DNA from: Pseudomonas matsuisoli
Lineage (GTDB): Bacteria; Pseudomonadota; Gammaproteobacteria; Pseudomonadales; Pseudomonadaceae
DNA length: 64,000 nt
Direction of reading: 5' to 3'
Assembly (NCBI RefSeq): GCF_014647635.1
Contig: NZ_BMPO01000004.1
Location: 1 to 64,000 of the forward strand
Shown: one piece after another, positions 18,344-27,605 of the stretch
How positions within the stretch are numbered: the first letter of the stretch is position 1
How the letters are laid out: each line of letters opens with the position of its first letter
Translations under genes and position numbers: made by a program
Notes under the pieces: generated by a model
Seen by the model: only the letters and a program-made list of their open reading frames with translations
What the model was told of the DNA's origin: nothing
The model's database searches: none

Positions 18344-19423
18344 TCAAAGCGCCTCAGCGATCGCCTTGCCAAGGCTCTCGGTATTGCCCTGGCCGCCTAG
18401 ATCGCGCGTCAGCGGCGCGTTTTCTGGTCCCTTTGCCAACACAGCTTCAATGGCCGCCAACACGGCATCGCCCGCATCCTTGTGTCCTAAGTGCTCCAGC
18501 ATCATCGCGCCACACCAGATCTGCCCGATGGGATTGGCGATGCCTTTCCCGGCGATGTCCGGTGCCGAGCCATGCACGGGCTCGAACAGGCTGGGAAAGG
18601 TGCGCTCCGGGTTGATATTGGCCGACGGCGCGACACCGATCGTGCCAGTACAGGCCGGGCCCAGGTCGGAGAGGATGTCGCCGAACAGGTTGCTCGCCAC
18701 CACGACATCGAACCAATCCGGATGCAGAACGAAGTTCGCCGTCAGAATATCGATGTGGTACTTGTCGACCTTCACGTCCGGGTAGGCCTTGCCCATCTCG
18801 GCGACCCGACCGTCCCAGTACGGCATGGTGATGGCGATTCCGTTGGATTTGGTGGCCGAGGTCAGGTGCTTCTTCGGTCGGCTCTGCGCCAGGTCATAGG
18901 CGAACTTGAGAATGCGATCGACACCCACGCGGGTCATCACCGTTTCCTGGATCACCACTTCACGCTCGGTGCCAGGGAACATGGTGCCGCCGACGCTGGA
19001 ATACTCGCCCTCGGTGTTTTCGCGTACGACCCAGAAGTCGATGTCGCCGGGTTCGCGTCCAGCCAAGGGGGCCTTGACGCCCGGAAGCAGGCGGCAAGGC
19101 CGCAGGTTCACGTACTGATCGAACTCTCGGCGGAACTGCAGCAGCGACTCCCACAGGGAGATATGGTCGGGCACCACGTCCGGCCAGCCGACGGCGCCGA
19201 AGTAGATGGCGTCATACTGCTTCAAGGTGGCGAACCAATCGTCCGGCATCATCTTGCCGTGTTTGACGTAATAGCCGGCGCTGGCGAAATCGAACCAGTC
19301 CCATTGCAGTTCGATGCCGAATTTCTTCGCGGCCACATCCATTACCCGGATGCCTTCGGGCATCACTTCCTTGCCAATGCCGTCTCCGGGGATGACAGCG
19401 ATCTTGTAACGCGACGTAGCCAT
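18344..19423 (-). CDS. D-malate / tartrate dehydrogenase (isopropylmalate dehydrogenase family)
   Basis: A 359-residue beta-decarboxylating dehydrogenase. The N-terminal IAVIPGDGIGKEVMPEGIRV, the substrate region RPCRLLPGVKAPL, RENTEGEYSSVGG, and the cofactor region LFGDILSDLGPACTGTIGVAPSANIN are typical. FEPVHGSAPDIAGKGIANPIG is the adenine-binding loop. The WDWFDFASAGYYVKHGKMMP segment and ENTEGEYSS point to the DmlA/TtuC subgroup rather than LeuB. It would oxidise D-malate (or tartrate) to pyruvate or oxaloglycolate with NAD. The ATG at 19423 has GGGAG upstream. A LysR gene is divergent 85 bp away, the DmlR-DmlA arrangement, which supports D-malate use. Confidence 0.9.
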   Translation of the reverse strand: MATSRYKIAVIPGDGIGKEVMPEGIRVMDVAAKKFGIELQWDWFDFASAGYYVKHGKMMPDDWFATLKQYDAIYFGAVGWPDVVPDHISLWESLLQFRREFDQYVNLRPCRLLPGVKAPLAGREPGDIDFWVVRENTEGEYSSVGGTMFPGTEREVVIQETVMTRVGVDRILKFAYDLAQSRPKKHLTSATKSNGIAITMPYWDGRVAEMGKAYPDVKVDKYHIDILTANFVLHPDWFDVVVASNLFGDILSDLGPACTGTIGVAPSANINPERTFPSLFEPVHGSAPDIAGKGIANPIGQIWCGAMMLEHLGHKDAGDAVLAAIEAVLAKGPENAPLTRDLGGQGNTESLGKAIAEAL

Positions 19424-19508
19424 GGGTGGCTCCCTTTCTTGTTGGAGGATGCGGATCAGTGTATTCACTCATCTCACATGCACAATTCGCCTCTGAGGAA
19501 ATCCATTC
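19424..19508. promoter_or_regulatory. Divergent promoter region between the dehydrogenase and its LysR regulator
   Basis: 85 bp shared by the two divergent genes, where a LysR protein would be expected to bind. I could not single out a convincing T-N11-A operator. Confidence 0.5.
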
Positions 19509-20426
19509 TTGAAACAAGGTAAAGAATCCATCACTTCGACGGATGATCTCGCCTTTTTCCAACGCGTTGCCAGCGGCGGCAGCCTGACGGCGGTAGCGCG
19601 TGAATTGGGCCTATCACTGGCGGCGGTCAGTAAACGCCTTACGGTTCTGGAGCAGCGCCTGGGCGTGCAACTCGTGCGGCGCACTACGCGGCGCCTGGAC
19701 CTGACACCGGAAGGCCAGCTCTACCTGGAAGGCGCGCGCCCCATCCTCCGCCAGCTCGAAGAGCTGGAGAGCGCCGTTGCCCAGCGCCAACCCATTCTGC
19801 GCGGACGATTGCAGATCAACGCCTCCTTCGGCTTCGGCCGGCGCCATATCGCCCCCCTGCTCTCGGCGTTCGCCGCCGCGCATCCGCATCTGGAGCTTTC
19901 GCTGCAATTGTCCGCGCAACCAGTAAGCCTGCAGGATGCGAGCGTCGACATTGACCTGCGCTTTGGCGAGCCGCCGGACTCTCGGCTGGTCGCACACCGT
20001 CTGCTGGATAACCCTCGCGTACTCTGCGCCTCGCCGGCGTATCTCGAGCGCGCCGGAACACCGACGGATGTGGCGCAGCTCGCCCAGCACAACTGCATAG
20101 TCCTGCGTCAGTACGAAAGCGATTACGCCGTATGGCGCTTCAGCCAGGACGGTAAAGAGTTCAGTCAGAAGGTTTCAGGCACGCTATCGAGCAATGATGG
20201 TGAAGTCGCAATGCGGCTGGCGCTGGACGGCCATGGGTTGATTCTGCGATCGCGCTGGGACGTACAGAAGCATGTGCAGTCCGGTGAACTCATCGCCCTC
20301 CTGACCGACTACGAGGCACCGAGGGCCGATCTTTATGCTGTCTACCAACACCGCCGCCATGTACCACCACGTTTCTTGGCGTTCATTCGCCATCTTGCCG
20401 CCGGTCTGTCGGAGCGACTGGGATAA
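19509..20426 (+). CDS. LysR-family regulator, DmlR-like
   Basis: A 305-residue LysR regulator. The winged helix lies at about residues 12-70 (DLAFFQRVASGGSLTAVARELGLSLAAVSKRLTVLEQRLGVQLVRRTTRRL), and the periplasmic-binding-like effector domain runs from about residue 95 to the end. It is of the subclass whose helix-turn-helix reads SLTAVARELGLSLAAVSKRL, common in DmlR and related proteins. The TTG start at 19509 is the only good start giving MKQGKESITSTDDL; no ATG is in frame near it. Its divergence from the D-malate/tartrate dehydrogenase gene suggests it activates that gene in response to the substrate. Confidence 0.88.
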   Translation: MKQGKESITSTDDLAFFQRVASGGSLTAVARELGLSLAAVSKRLTVLEQRLGVQLVRRTTRRLDLTPEGQLYLEGARPILRQLEELESAVAQRQPILRGRLQINASFGFGRRHIAPLLSAFAAAHPHLELSLQLSAQPVSLQDASVDIDLRFGEPPDSRLVAHRLLDNPRVLCASPAYLERAGTPTDVAQLAQHNCIVLRQYESDYAVWRFSQDGKEFSQKVSGTLSSNDGEVAMRLALDGHGLILRSRWDVQKHVQSGELIALLTDYEAPRADLYAVYQHRRHVPPRFLAFIRHLAAGLSERLG

Positions 20427-20570
20427 CGATGTAAGTGCTGTCGCCGTCCCTCTGTAGGGACAGTGAAACCCGCGACTTTCAAGGCATAACCACGCGGGCT
20501 TCACCCGCCCTGTGACGTCGTCAACATACTTGGGCCTAACGTACCTAGCGCAATCGTTCCGCGGACGTCG

Positions 20571-20641
20571 GCGACTAAAGCGGATCGCCGCCCGGTCGCC
20601 CCTACAGGGCAGCGGCTTTCTGTAGGGGCGACTTCAGTCGC
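20571..20641. repeat. Dispersed palindromic repeat, GGGGCGACTTTAGTCGC family
   Basis: One arm reads GCGACTAAAGCGG then CGGTCGCCCCTACA, the other TGTAGGGGCGACTTCAGTCG, giving a nested inverted repeat. Related copies lie at 30345-30405 and 48366-48546. It fills part of the 386-bp gap between the LysR gene and the HAD dehalogenase gene; the remainder shows no gene. Confidence 0.8.
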
Positions 20642-20812
20642 GTGCGCTTGTTGCTGCATGAAGGTCGATAACCCACCAAACATTACTGCTGGCGAATCCG
20701 CCAAAACGGTAGGTTATGTTTCATCGCCAACACAAAACGGAACATCCAGCGAGAGTGCCGCGCGGATACTGGGGCCATCCGAACACACCGTAAGCCAAGG
20801 AGCTTCCGTCCC

Positions 20813-21520
20813 ATGTCCTTTCGCCCGTTCAAAGCCATGTCGTTCGACGTCGTCGGCACGCTCATCGATTTCGAAGCCGGTATCCTCAACCACGTGCGTG
20901 CGGTCAGCGGCGAGGCTGGCAAGGCGCATAGCGACGATGACATCCTCAAGGCCTACCGTTACGCCCGCGCCAAGGAAGGTTCGATCTGGTTCCCGGATGA
21001 CCTGGAGCGCTGCTATCACCTAATGGCCGCCGAGCTGGGCTTGCCGGACAGCGAAGAGAACGCCAAGGGTCTCGCGCAATCGGTAAAGGATTGGCCGGCA
21101 TTTCCCGACTCCATCGAAGCCCTCAAGCGCCTGCGCAAGCACTACAAACTGGTGGCGATGACCAACGGCCAGCGTTGGGCGCTAGACTACATGGCGAGGA
21201 CGCTGGATAACCCGTTCGACTACGAATTCACCATCGACGACTCGCGCTACGAGAAGCCGGACCCGCAGTACTTCGCGTTCGTGCGTGGCGCCCTATCGAC
21301 CCACGGCATTCTCTTCGAAGACATCATCCATACCGCGCAGAGCCAGTACCACGACATTGGCGTCGCCATGCGTCTGGGCTACACCACCTGCTGGATCGAG
21401 CGTCGCTTCGACAAGAAGGGCACGGGTGGCACTCTCGAATCCGATCGCACCGAGCCGACTTACCACTACACCTCGCTCGCGCAACTGGCGGACGCGGTCG
21501 AGGCCGAACTCGGCAACTGA
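20813..21520 (+). CDS. L-2-haloacid dehalogenase-type HAD hydrolase
   Basis: A 235-residue HAD protein of the type II haloacid dehalogenase group. Nucleophile Asp12 lies in SFDVVGTLIDFE; motif II is VAMTNGQ, with the Thr-Asn pair; motif III lysine is in YEKPDPQYF; and motif IV is QSQYHDIGVAMRLGYTTCWIER. All catalytic elements are present, so it is probably active on a 2-haloacid or, more likely given the neighbours, on a phosphate or related ester. AAGGAG lies 10 bases before the ATG. It is followed after 83 bp by a FAD amine oxidoreductase and then a bicupin protein, so these three may form an operon. A degenerate paralogue sits at 29101. Confidence 0.88.
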   Translation: MSFRPFKAMSFDVVGTLIDFEAGILNHVRAVSGEAGKAHSDDDILKAYRYARAKEGSIWFPDDLERCYHLMAAELGLPDSEENAKGLAQSVKDWPAFPDSIEALKRLRKHYKLVAMTNGQRWALDYMARTLDNPFDYEFTIDDSRYEKPDPQYFAFVRGALSTHGILFEDIIHTAQSQYHDIGVAMRLGYTTCWIERRFDKKGTGGTLESDRTEPTYHYTSLAQLADAVEAELGN

Positions 21521-21603
21521 TCGCCCATAAGCTACTGCCGCCTCGTGCGACCACACCGCAGGGTCGCCGGGGCGGAGCCGATTTCATTTTCGCAGATGCC
21601 CCG

Positions 21604-22887
21604 ATGACCCCTGACTCTCTCTGGAACGCGACCGCGATACCTACGCCGACCCTCCCTCCGTTGCAAGGCGATCAGCACTGCGATGTGGCCATCGTCGGGG
21701 GCGGCTTTACCGGCATGGCGGCCGCGCACCGATTGGTAAAGGCCGGTCAGGAGCCGATCGTGCTAGAGGCCAACAGCATCGCCTGGGGCGCCAGTGGCCG
21801 TAACGGTGGCGTGGTATCCCCCAAGTTTCGCGTCAGCTTCGCGGGGATGATGGCCAAGCACGGTCGCGAGGCGGCCCTGCACATGTACAAGCTGGGTTAT
21901 ACGGCGATCGACGCGCTGGCAGAAAACATCGATACCCTCGGACTGCACGAAGCCCAGCTAACGCTCGGGGGGCATATCGCAGCCGCTCACACCGAGCATG
22001 CGCTACAGGGTCTGCAAAGCACGGCGGACTGGATTCGCCGAGAAACCGGCGGCACCTCATCCGTGGTCATCTCACGTGACCAGGTCCGCGAACTGACCGG
22101 CTCAGCGCTTTACTACGGTGGTCTCCTGACACCGAAGGCCGGTGGCATCCATCCGCTCAACTACGCCCGCGGGCTTGCGCGCACATTGATGGAGCGCAAC
22201 GTCAAACTGTACGTGAACAGCCCCGTGCTGACGGTGCAGCCCGAGCAAGGCCGTTTCCGCCTACGTACGCACACCGGTAGCGTGCTGGCCAAGCGAGTGA
22301 TCTACGCCACCAACGGCCATTCCGACCAAACACACCTCACCGATTCCCTGCACCGTCGGCTCATTCCCTTTCGTAGCGCGATCATCGCGACCGAACCGCT
22401 GGCGCCGGACGTACTTGCCCGGATCATGCCCGGCGGCCAGGTCTGCGGCGATACCAAGCGCATGCTGCGCTGGTTCCGCGTGGTCGGTGATCGACTGATC
22501 TTCGGCGGCCGCGGCGCCTTCGGCAAAGCCGATTCCGAATCCGCATTCCGCGACCTGCAGCGCAGCATGGGCACGGTGTTCCCCCTGCTCGCCGAGACTC
22601 GAATCGACTATCGCTGGTCCGGCCTGGTCGCCATGACCCTCGACTACCTGCCCCACGCCGGCCAATTGAGCGATGGGCAGCTCTATGCCATCGGCTATAA
22701 CGGCGGCGGCGTTGCCCTGTCGACCTACCTCGGCCAGCAAGTCGCGGCGATGAGCCTCGGCGAGAAAGCGGATGTCGGGCTGATGGTGGCCCAAGGATTC
22801 AACCCCATTCCGCTGCATGCGTTCCGGGCACCCGGCGTACGCGTCGCCGCGGGCTGGCAACAGTTCCTCGATGTGATCGGCCGCTGA
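21604..22887 (+). CDS. FAD-dependent oxidoreductase, PuuB/PauB-like (gamma-glutamylputrescine oxidase type)
   Basis: A 427-residue DAO-family flavoprotein. The FAD-binding Rossmann start is CDVAIVGGGFTGMAAAHRL, followed by EANSIAWGASGRNGGVVSPKF, which is the hallmark of the gamma-glutamylputrescine oxidoreductase group (GASGRNGG). The C-terminal YRWSGLVAMTLDYLPHAGQL and IGYNGGGVALSTYLG complete the FAD site. Enzymes of this group oxidise glutamylated polyamines or other secondary amines to aldehydes. A second member is at 35641-36936. The neighbouring polyamine-type transporter and gabT/gabD genes support amine catabolism, but the exact amine is not evident. Confidence 0.87.
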   Translation: MTPDSLWNATAIPTPTLPPLQGDQHCDVAIVGGGFTGMAAAHRLVKAGQEPIVLEANSIAWGASGRNGGVVSPKFRVSFAGMMAKHGREAALHMYKLGYTAIDALAENIDTLGLHEAQLTLGGHIAAAHTEHALQGLQSTADWIRRETGGTSSVVISRDQVRELTGSALYYGGLLTPKAGGIHPLNYARGLARTLMERNVKLYVNSPVLTVQPEQGRFRLRTHTGSVLAKRVIYATNGHSDQTHLTDSLHRRLIPFRSAIIATEPLAPDVLARIMPGGQVCGDTKRMLRWFRVVGDRLIFGGRGAFGKADSESAFRDLQRSMGTVFPLLAETRIDYRWSGLVAMTLDYLPHAGQLSDGQLYAIGYNGGGVALSTYLGQQVAAMSLGEKADVGLMVAQGFNPIPLHAFRAPGVRVAAGWQQFLDVIGR

Positions 22888-22937
22888 CCAGCACTCGGCG
22901 GCCCTTCCATCGCTCATTCTTTGGACACTTCTCGACG

Positions 22938-23654
22938 ATGCTCCCAATTCTGCATTTTTCCCGCCCCGCTTCCGACCGCCAGTTGCCTGCCACGCTGCCG
23001 TTTTCGCTGCGGCACGACCCGTTGCCCGCCGGCCGCCAGTTTCATTTGCATGACCTGCAACGCGGATACGCCGTCGGCACGGCCCGCAGCGTCACCGCCA
23101 ACCACCGAATCGAGGCGTTTCCCTGGGTCGAACTTAGCCTCGTCGAAGCCGGCACCCTGCACGTCGAAGGCGACGATTTTGCCTTGAGCGCGGGTCCCGG
23201 AGAGGTCCTGATCGTGCCTCGCGGATCGAACGTACGTTGGCGTCACGACGGCGAGCTGCGCCGCATCTTCATGGTCTTCAACGGCCAGGCGGCAGAACGG
23301 CCGATGCCCGCGCAGCCCGTGAAGATAGACCCTGCCGCGACGCTGGAGCCCTGCAATCCCCCGGCAGCTTCCGTATTGCTGACCGACACGCCAACCGCCC
23401 ATAGCAACACCCAGTTCAAAAGCGGCGGTTGCCTGCGTATCGGCCTCTGGGAGTGCACGCCGTATGCGCGCAAACAGGTAGAGCCGGATTACACCGAACT
23501 GATGGTGTTCTACGAGGGTGCGGTCGGTTTCGACACACCAACCGGTGGGCGCTTCGATGTCGCGGCGGGCGAGGCAATCCTGATTCCCGCCGGCGCCACC
23601 AATGCCTGGCGCAACGACGTGACCGTCAAGAAGCTGTTCTGCATTCTTTCTTGA
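22938..23654 (+). CDS. Bicupin protein
   Basis: A 238-residue protein with two cupin barrels. The first lies at about residues 40-120 (VELSLVEAGTLHVEGDDFALSAGPGEVLIVPRGSNVRWRH) and the second at about residues 165-238 (YTELMVFYEGAVGFDTPTGGRFDVAAGEAILIPAGATNAWRN). The second resembles the small cupin_3 type often found beside PuuB-like oxidases in polyamine clusters. The classic two-His metal motif is incomplete in both barrels, so a binding or sensing role is as likely as catalysis. It starts 50 bp after the FAD oxidoreductase on the same strand. Confidence 0.78.
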   Translation: MLPILHFSRPASDRQLPATLPFSLRHDPLPAGRQFHLHDLQRGYAVGTARSVTANHRIEAFPWVELSLVEAGTLHVEGDDFALSAGPGEVLIVPRGSNVRWRHDGELRRIFMVFNGQAAERPMPAQPVKIDPAATLEPCNPPAASVLLTDTPTAHSNTQFKSGGCLRIGLWECTPYARKQVEPDYTELMVFYEGAVGFDTPTGGRFDVAAGEAILIPAGATNAWRNDVTVKKLFCILS

Positions 23655-23898
23655 GCGCGCCCTAGCCGCTCAGCGGCGCCCCTCTCGCACTCATTCGCGC
23701 CGACGACGGCATTTCTCGTCGTGGGTGCCATCCCAGCCTCCTCGACAGTATTCGCGCTTCAGGTTGGAACCGTTTCGCTCCTTCGCGCAACTCACTGCAC
23801 GTCCCATTTGTGGGCTGTCTTTATCAGGCGTTGAAGGCTTGCCGCCTCCTACCCTTCAGCTCAATGGCCAGCATTCTTCCTTCGGAAAAGGGCATCCA

Positions 23899-25026
23899 AT
23901 GTCATTGCATCACGACGTCGTTATCAGCGGTGCGGGTATTGCAGGCCTGGCTGGCCTGCGAGAGATGCTCAGGCAAGGCATCAACGCTGTAGCCCTGGAA
24001 CAACGGACTTGCGCGGCAGACGCCGGCTTGGCGATTAACCTGCCAGGCAATGCCATCGCTTCGCTGCACGCACTGGGTCTTGCGGAGGCGCTGGAAGCGC
24101 GTGGCCGACCGGTTCGGCGTCGCGAGTACCGCACCGACCAGGGCCGCCTGCTGTTCGCGGTGGATGAAGCAGCGTTCTGGGGCGAAACACTGACGCCGCG
24201 ATGCCTGCGCCGTGGCGATCTCATGATGATGCTGGCCGCGGGTGTGCCTGAAGAACGTATCCGACGTGGCATTCGGGTCACTGGAGTCCAGACGCAAGAC
24301 GCTGAAGTACAGGTCACGACGTCGTTACCGGACAGCCTCTCGACCCGCTTGCTCGTCGGCGCAGATGGCGTGAACTCGACGGTCCGACAACACTGCTTCG
24401 ACCATGAAGTACCGACCGCAGCACGCTTGTCCTCAGCGAGTTGGCGGTTCATGGTGTCGAATCCCGGCGTGGACTGCTGGACGGTCTGGGCCGGCGCCAA
24501 GGCGATGGTGCATCTTCTCCCGGTAGACAATGATCAGGTCTACGGATGGGCAGCGGCGCTCGGCAGCGATCGAGACACTCGAGACGCGACAATCCTGGGC
24601 GAACTTAAGCGACGCTTTCCCGCTCCAGTGGTTTCGGCCGTGAACCAGGCGCTCGCGCAGCCGCAGACACTCCACTATTCACCCTTGGAAGAAGTGCGGC
24701 TCTCACGCTGGGGCCGGCCCGGCGTTCTGTTGATAGGTGATGCCGCGCACGCGACTGCGCCGGTCTGGGCTCAAGGCGCGGCGCTTGCCTTGGAAGACGT
24801 CATCGTATTGAGCAGGCTGCTAGGATCGCGTGAGAACTGGACCGATGTCCCCGCCGAATATGAGCAGCGGCGACGCGCGCGGGTCGATCACGTACAAACG
24901 ATGACCGACCGGATGTCCCGCGCAGCCCGATTGCCGACCGCGGTGCGAAACCTCCTGATGCCTTTCCTTGGCCCGCGCAGTTATGGCGCGACGTACGAAC
25001 CCCTGAAGCGCAGCGTTGACGCTTAG
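23899..25026 (+). CDS. FAD-dependent aromatic-hydroxylase-type monooxygenase
   Basis: A 375-residue flavoprotein monooxygenase of the UbiH/salicylate hydroxylase superfamily. It has the dinucleotide motif VVISGAGIAGLAGL at residues 7-20, the DG motif LLVGADGVNSTVRQ near residue 155 and the second FAD motif LIGDAAHATAPVWAQGAALALEDV near residue 280. The reaction is probably NAD(P)H-dependent hydroxylation of an unknown aromatic or heterocycle. The ATG at 23899 is chosen since the upstream 58 in-frame codons show no family features. The spacing of the Rossmann motif is normal. It is not obviously linked to the amine genes around it. Confidence 0.85.
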   Translation: MSLHHDVVISGAGIAGLAGLREMLRQGINAVALEQRTCAADAGLAINLPGNAIASLHALGLAEALEARGRPVRRREYRTDQGRLLFAVDEAAFWGETLTPRCLRRGDLMMMLAAGVPEERIRRGIRVTGVQTQDAEVQVTTSLPDSLSTRLLVGADGVNSTVRQHCFDHEVPTAARLSSASWRFMVSNPGVDCWTVWAGAKAMVHLLPVDNDQVYGWAAALGSDRDTRDATILGELKRRFPAPVVSAVNQALAQPQTLHYSPLEEVRLSRWGRPGVLLIGDAAHATAPVWAQGAALALEDVIVLSRLLGSRENWTDVPAEYEQRRRARVDHVQTMTDRMSRAARLPTAVRNLLMPFLGPRSYGATYEPLKRSVDA

Positions 25027-25039
25027 GTTCGTACAGAAC

Positions 25040-25963
25040 CTAATACCCGCGTTGCCGATCCACCGCATTGAGCAAGGGACTTCCGGCCTCGGCGCGGCGA
25101 ATGTTCTCGGCCACCGCTGCCGCCCCGCCTTCGATCTGCACGGTACTGGCGATGTGGGGCGTCACGACGATGCGCGGATGCGTCCAGAACGGATGATCTA
25201 CTGCAGGCGGCTCCTCTTCGAAGACATCCACAATCGCCCCGCGCAGTTGACCGCTGGCTAGCGCGGTCAACATATCGGCCTCGATCAGGTGCCCTCCGCG
25301 GCCCGTATTGATCAGCCCTGCGCCATGCGGCAGCGCGGCAAACAACCGCGCATCGAGCAGGCCGCGCGTCTCCGGCGTCAGCGGCAGCAGGTTGATCAGA
25401 ATGTCGCACTGCCCCAGGAATGCCTCGAGCCCTTCGCTACCGGCGTAAGTCGTCACGCCCTCGATTTCCCGCGGCGAGCGATTCCAGCCAAAGCGCTCGA
25501 AACCGAACGGGCGCAACGCCTCGATGACCGCAAGCCCCAGCTGACCAAGTCCCATGACACCGACACGCCGCCGGCCGGCGGAAACAATAGGTTGCGGCGC
25601 CCAACGCGCTACGCGCTGGTCTTCACGGTAGGCCAGCATGTCACGATGCAAATTCATCACCGCCCACACCACGTATTCGTTCATGCTCGCGGAGATCGAC
25701 GTATCGACCATCCGGACCAAGCTGGCTTGCGGCGGCAACCGCGAAAGATCGAACTGGTCTACGCCAGCCCCTACCGAAAACAGGATGCGCAGGTTAGGAA
25801 AGTCGGCCAGATCCGCCGGGGATTCCCAGGCGATGATGTACTCGATCTCACGCGCGTCACCGATGTCGGGCCACTGACGAAATTCGAGGCTAGGATGCTC
25901 GACCGCGAGGCAGCGTTGCCATGCACTCGCGCGTTCTGGGGATGCCTTGTAAAGCAGTGCCAT
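25040..25963 (-). CDS. ghrA: D-2-hydroxyacid dehydrogenase, GhrA-like (glyoxylate/hydroxypyruvate reductase A)
   Basis: A 307-residue NAD(P)H-dependent reductase of the GhrA group, which reduces glyoxylate and hydroxypyruvate. It has VGVMGLGQLGLAVIEAL (cofactor loop, about residue 138), the catalytic triad Arg in NTGRGGHLIE, Glu in FEEEPP and His in TPHIAST, and the GhrA-type N-terminus MALLYKASPERASAW. The ATG at 25963 is chosen over a long N-terminal extension that overlaps the divergent ABC gene. It ends 14 bp from the convergent monooxygenase gene. The end MNAVDRQRGY-like PLLNAVDRQRGY is typical of this family. Confidence 0.9.
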   Translation of the reverse strand: MALLYKASPERASAWQRCLAVEHPSLEFRQWPDIGDAREIEYIIAWESPADLADFPNLRILFSVGAGVDQFDLSRLPPQASLVRMVDTSISASMNEYVVWAVMNLHRDMLAYREDQRVARWAPQPIVSAGRRRVGVMGLGQLGLAVIEALRPFGFERFGWNRSPREIEGVTTYAGSEGLEAFLGQCDILINLLPLTPETRGLLDARLFAALPHGAGLINTGRGGHLIEADMLTALASGQLRGAIVDVFEEEPPAVDHPFWTHPRIVVTPHIASTVQIEGGAAAVAENIRRAEAGSPLLNAVDRQRGY

Positions 25964-26189
25964 GGGACGTCCAATCGGTTGCAGATCATGGGTCGCTCCA
26001 TGATGGTCGGTCACCGAAGAATATTCTGTTCGTTGCCGGGCCCAGAAAAGCATGAAGCACTGCCAGACGAGGCCGAAAAGAGCATCTCCAGCGAGACCGG
26101 CTATGGTCAGATGGACGAATCGTGAATCGTGGCGAGCCCTACGCCGCACCACAACCGTTCGATCGGCGCTCGATGCCGCAGGAGGAACC

Positions 26190-27278
26190 ATGCAAGGCTT
26201 CAATGAAGGCTTCGAGTCCGTCACCGTGGACAAGGTCTGCAAGCACTACGGCAGTCTCAAGGCGCTGGACAACGTCGACCTGAAGGTCGAGGCCGGAGAA
26301 TTCATGTCGCTGCTTGGCCCGTCCGGCTCGGGCAAGACCACACTGCTCAGCATCCTCGGCGGCTTCAACCGCGTGAGCTCCGGCAAGATCCTTTTCGGCG
26401 AGCGAGACGTGACCCTGATGCCGCCGCACAAGCGCGACATCGGCGTGGTGTTCCAGAACTACGCCCTGTTCCCGCACATGACGGTACTGGAGAACGTTGC
26501 GTTCCCGCTCAAGGCCCGCGGCGAAAAGGCGGCCAGCGCTCGCGAACGTTCGCTGCGCGCGTTGGCGACGGTGGAACTGAAGGGCTATGAAGATCGCGAC
26601 ATATCCGCGCTTTCTGGCGGACAACGCCAGCGTGTCGCGCTGGCCCGGGCGATCGTCTTCGAGCCCAAGTTGATCCTCATGGACGAACCCCTGTCGGCGC
26701 TGGACAAGCAATTGCGCGACATCATGCAGATCGAACTGCGCGCCCTGCACAAGCGTCTCGGCGCCACCATGGTTTACGTCACTCACGACCAGCGTGAAGC
26801 ATTGACCATGAGCGACCGCATTGCGGTGATGAAGGGTGGCAAGCTCGTCCAAGTAGATACGCCACGTCGGCTGCACGACTACCCCAACGACGACTTCGTC
26901 GCGAGCTTCATCGGTGAAAGCACCCTCGTCCCACTCAAGCGCGGCTCCAGCGATGCCCTGATGCTTGGTACCACCGCCTTACGAACGAACCGCCCGGTGC
27001 CGGTTGGCAGCGATCTCTTCCTGGCGGTCCAGGCGGAAAAGCTGCTGCTCGACACCGATGCTGCCGGCGCCGAGTGGAACCGCTTGAATGGCAAGGTCTC
27101 CGACATCGTCTTCCAAGGCGAAAGCCTGAAGATCTTCGTTGAGCTGGAAGGGGGTCAGCAGATCAGCTTCCGCCAATCCAGCCATCATGAAGGCAACCTG
27201 CGCCTGCCTCAGGTCGGTGCGCCCCTATCGCTGCGCCTGCATCCGGAAGACACCATCGTGGTGCCCAAGGCAGCTTGA
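26190..27278 (+). CDS. ABC transporter ATP-binding protein, PotA-like (polyamine type)
   Basis: A 362-residue importer ATPase. Walker A GPSGSGKTT (about residues 42-50), Q-loop VVFQNYALFPHMTV, signature LSGGQRQRVALARA, Walker B LILMDEPLSALD and the switch His in VTHDQREAL are all intact. The C-terminal ~120 residues form a TOBE-type regulatory domain, as in PotA/UgpC proteins. The very strong ribosome site CAGGAGGAACC before the ATG at 26190 fixes the start; in-frame codons back to 26052 are not needed. The matching permeases and binding protein are probably those at 32172-34960, but they lie on the other strand beyond gabT and gabD. Confidence 0.92.
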   Translation: MQGFNEGFESVTVDKVCKHYGSLKALDNVDLKVEAGEFMSLLGPSGSGKTTLLSILGGFNRVSSGKILFGERDVTLMPPHKRDIGVVFQNYALFPHMTVLENVAFPLKARGEKAASARERSLRALATVELKGYEDRDISALSGGQRQRVALARAIVFEPKLILMDEPLSALDKQLRDIMQIELRALHKRLGATMVYVTHDQREALTMSDRIAVMKGGKLVQVDTPRRLHDYPNDDFVASFIGESTLVPLKRGSSDALMLGTTALRTNRPVPVGSDLFLAVQAEKLLLDTDAAGAEWNRLNGKVSDIVFQGESLKIFVELEGGQQISFRQSSHHEGNLRLPQVGAPLSLRLHPEDTIVVPKAA

Positions 27279-27342
27279 CTTCTTGGTTTATGAAGAGCCA
27301 GCCGCTGCTTGTCATCCAAATCTGACTGAATAGCTCTTCAAC

Positions 27343-27412
27343 TGTGGGAGCGGGCCATGCCCGCGATTAGCGGCTGTCTGGTTCAACATCGCGGGCATGG
27401 CCCGCTCCCACA
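27343..27412. repeat. REP-like inverted pair, GTGGGAGCGGGCCATGCCCGC family
   Basis: Two head-to-head REP units, TGTGGGAGCGGGCCATGCCC and its reverse complement ending in TCCCACA, separated by about 25 bases. It lies in the 327-bp gap between the ABC ATPase and gabT. Related units are at 35505-35590, 49291, 49441 and, in weaker form, 58190. The rest of this gap has no gene. Confidence 0.9.
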
Positions 27413-27605
27413 ACTTCAGAAGCCACCCGCGCGGCGTTTCGCCTACGCGTAACGCCACGAAATACCCGCAGCGAAATATGCTGCGGCACCTCCGCAAAAC
27501 AACCGATCTCAACTTACTGAACGGCAACTTCAGCGTTAGCCACCCTGCCGGCTGCGTACGCTCTCCCTAACGCCCCTGCCGTCCTGGCACCTGATGGAGA
27601 CCGAA

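Noticed and set aside
18491-19522. 343-codon open frame opposite the D-malate dehydrogenase gene
   Set aside because: Antisense shadow of a well-conserved enzyme.
23899-24030. Possible deletion in the FAD-binding motif of the monooxygenase
   Set aside because: Counting residues from GAGIAG to the conserved acidic residue shows normal spacing for this family; only the usual Ala/Gly is a Leu.
27430-27540. Possible sigma-54 promoter (GCGGCAC...GCAA) before gabT
   Set aside because: The GG and GC elements do not have the required spacing and core; the match is too weak to report.
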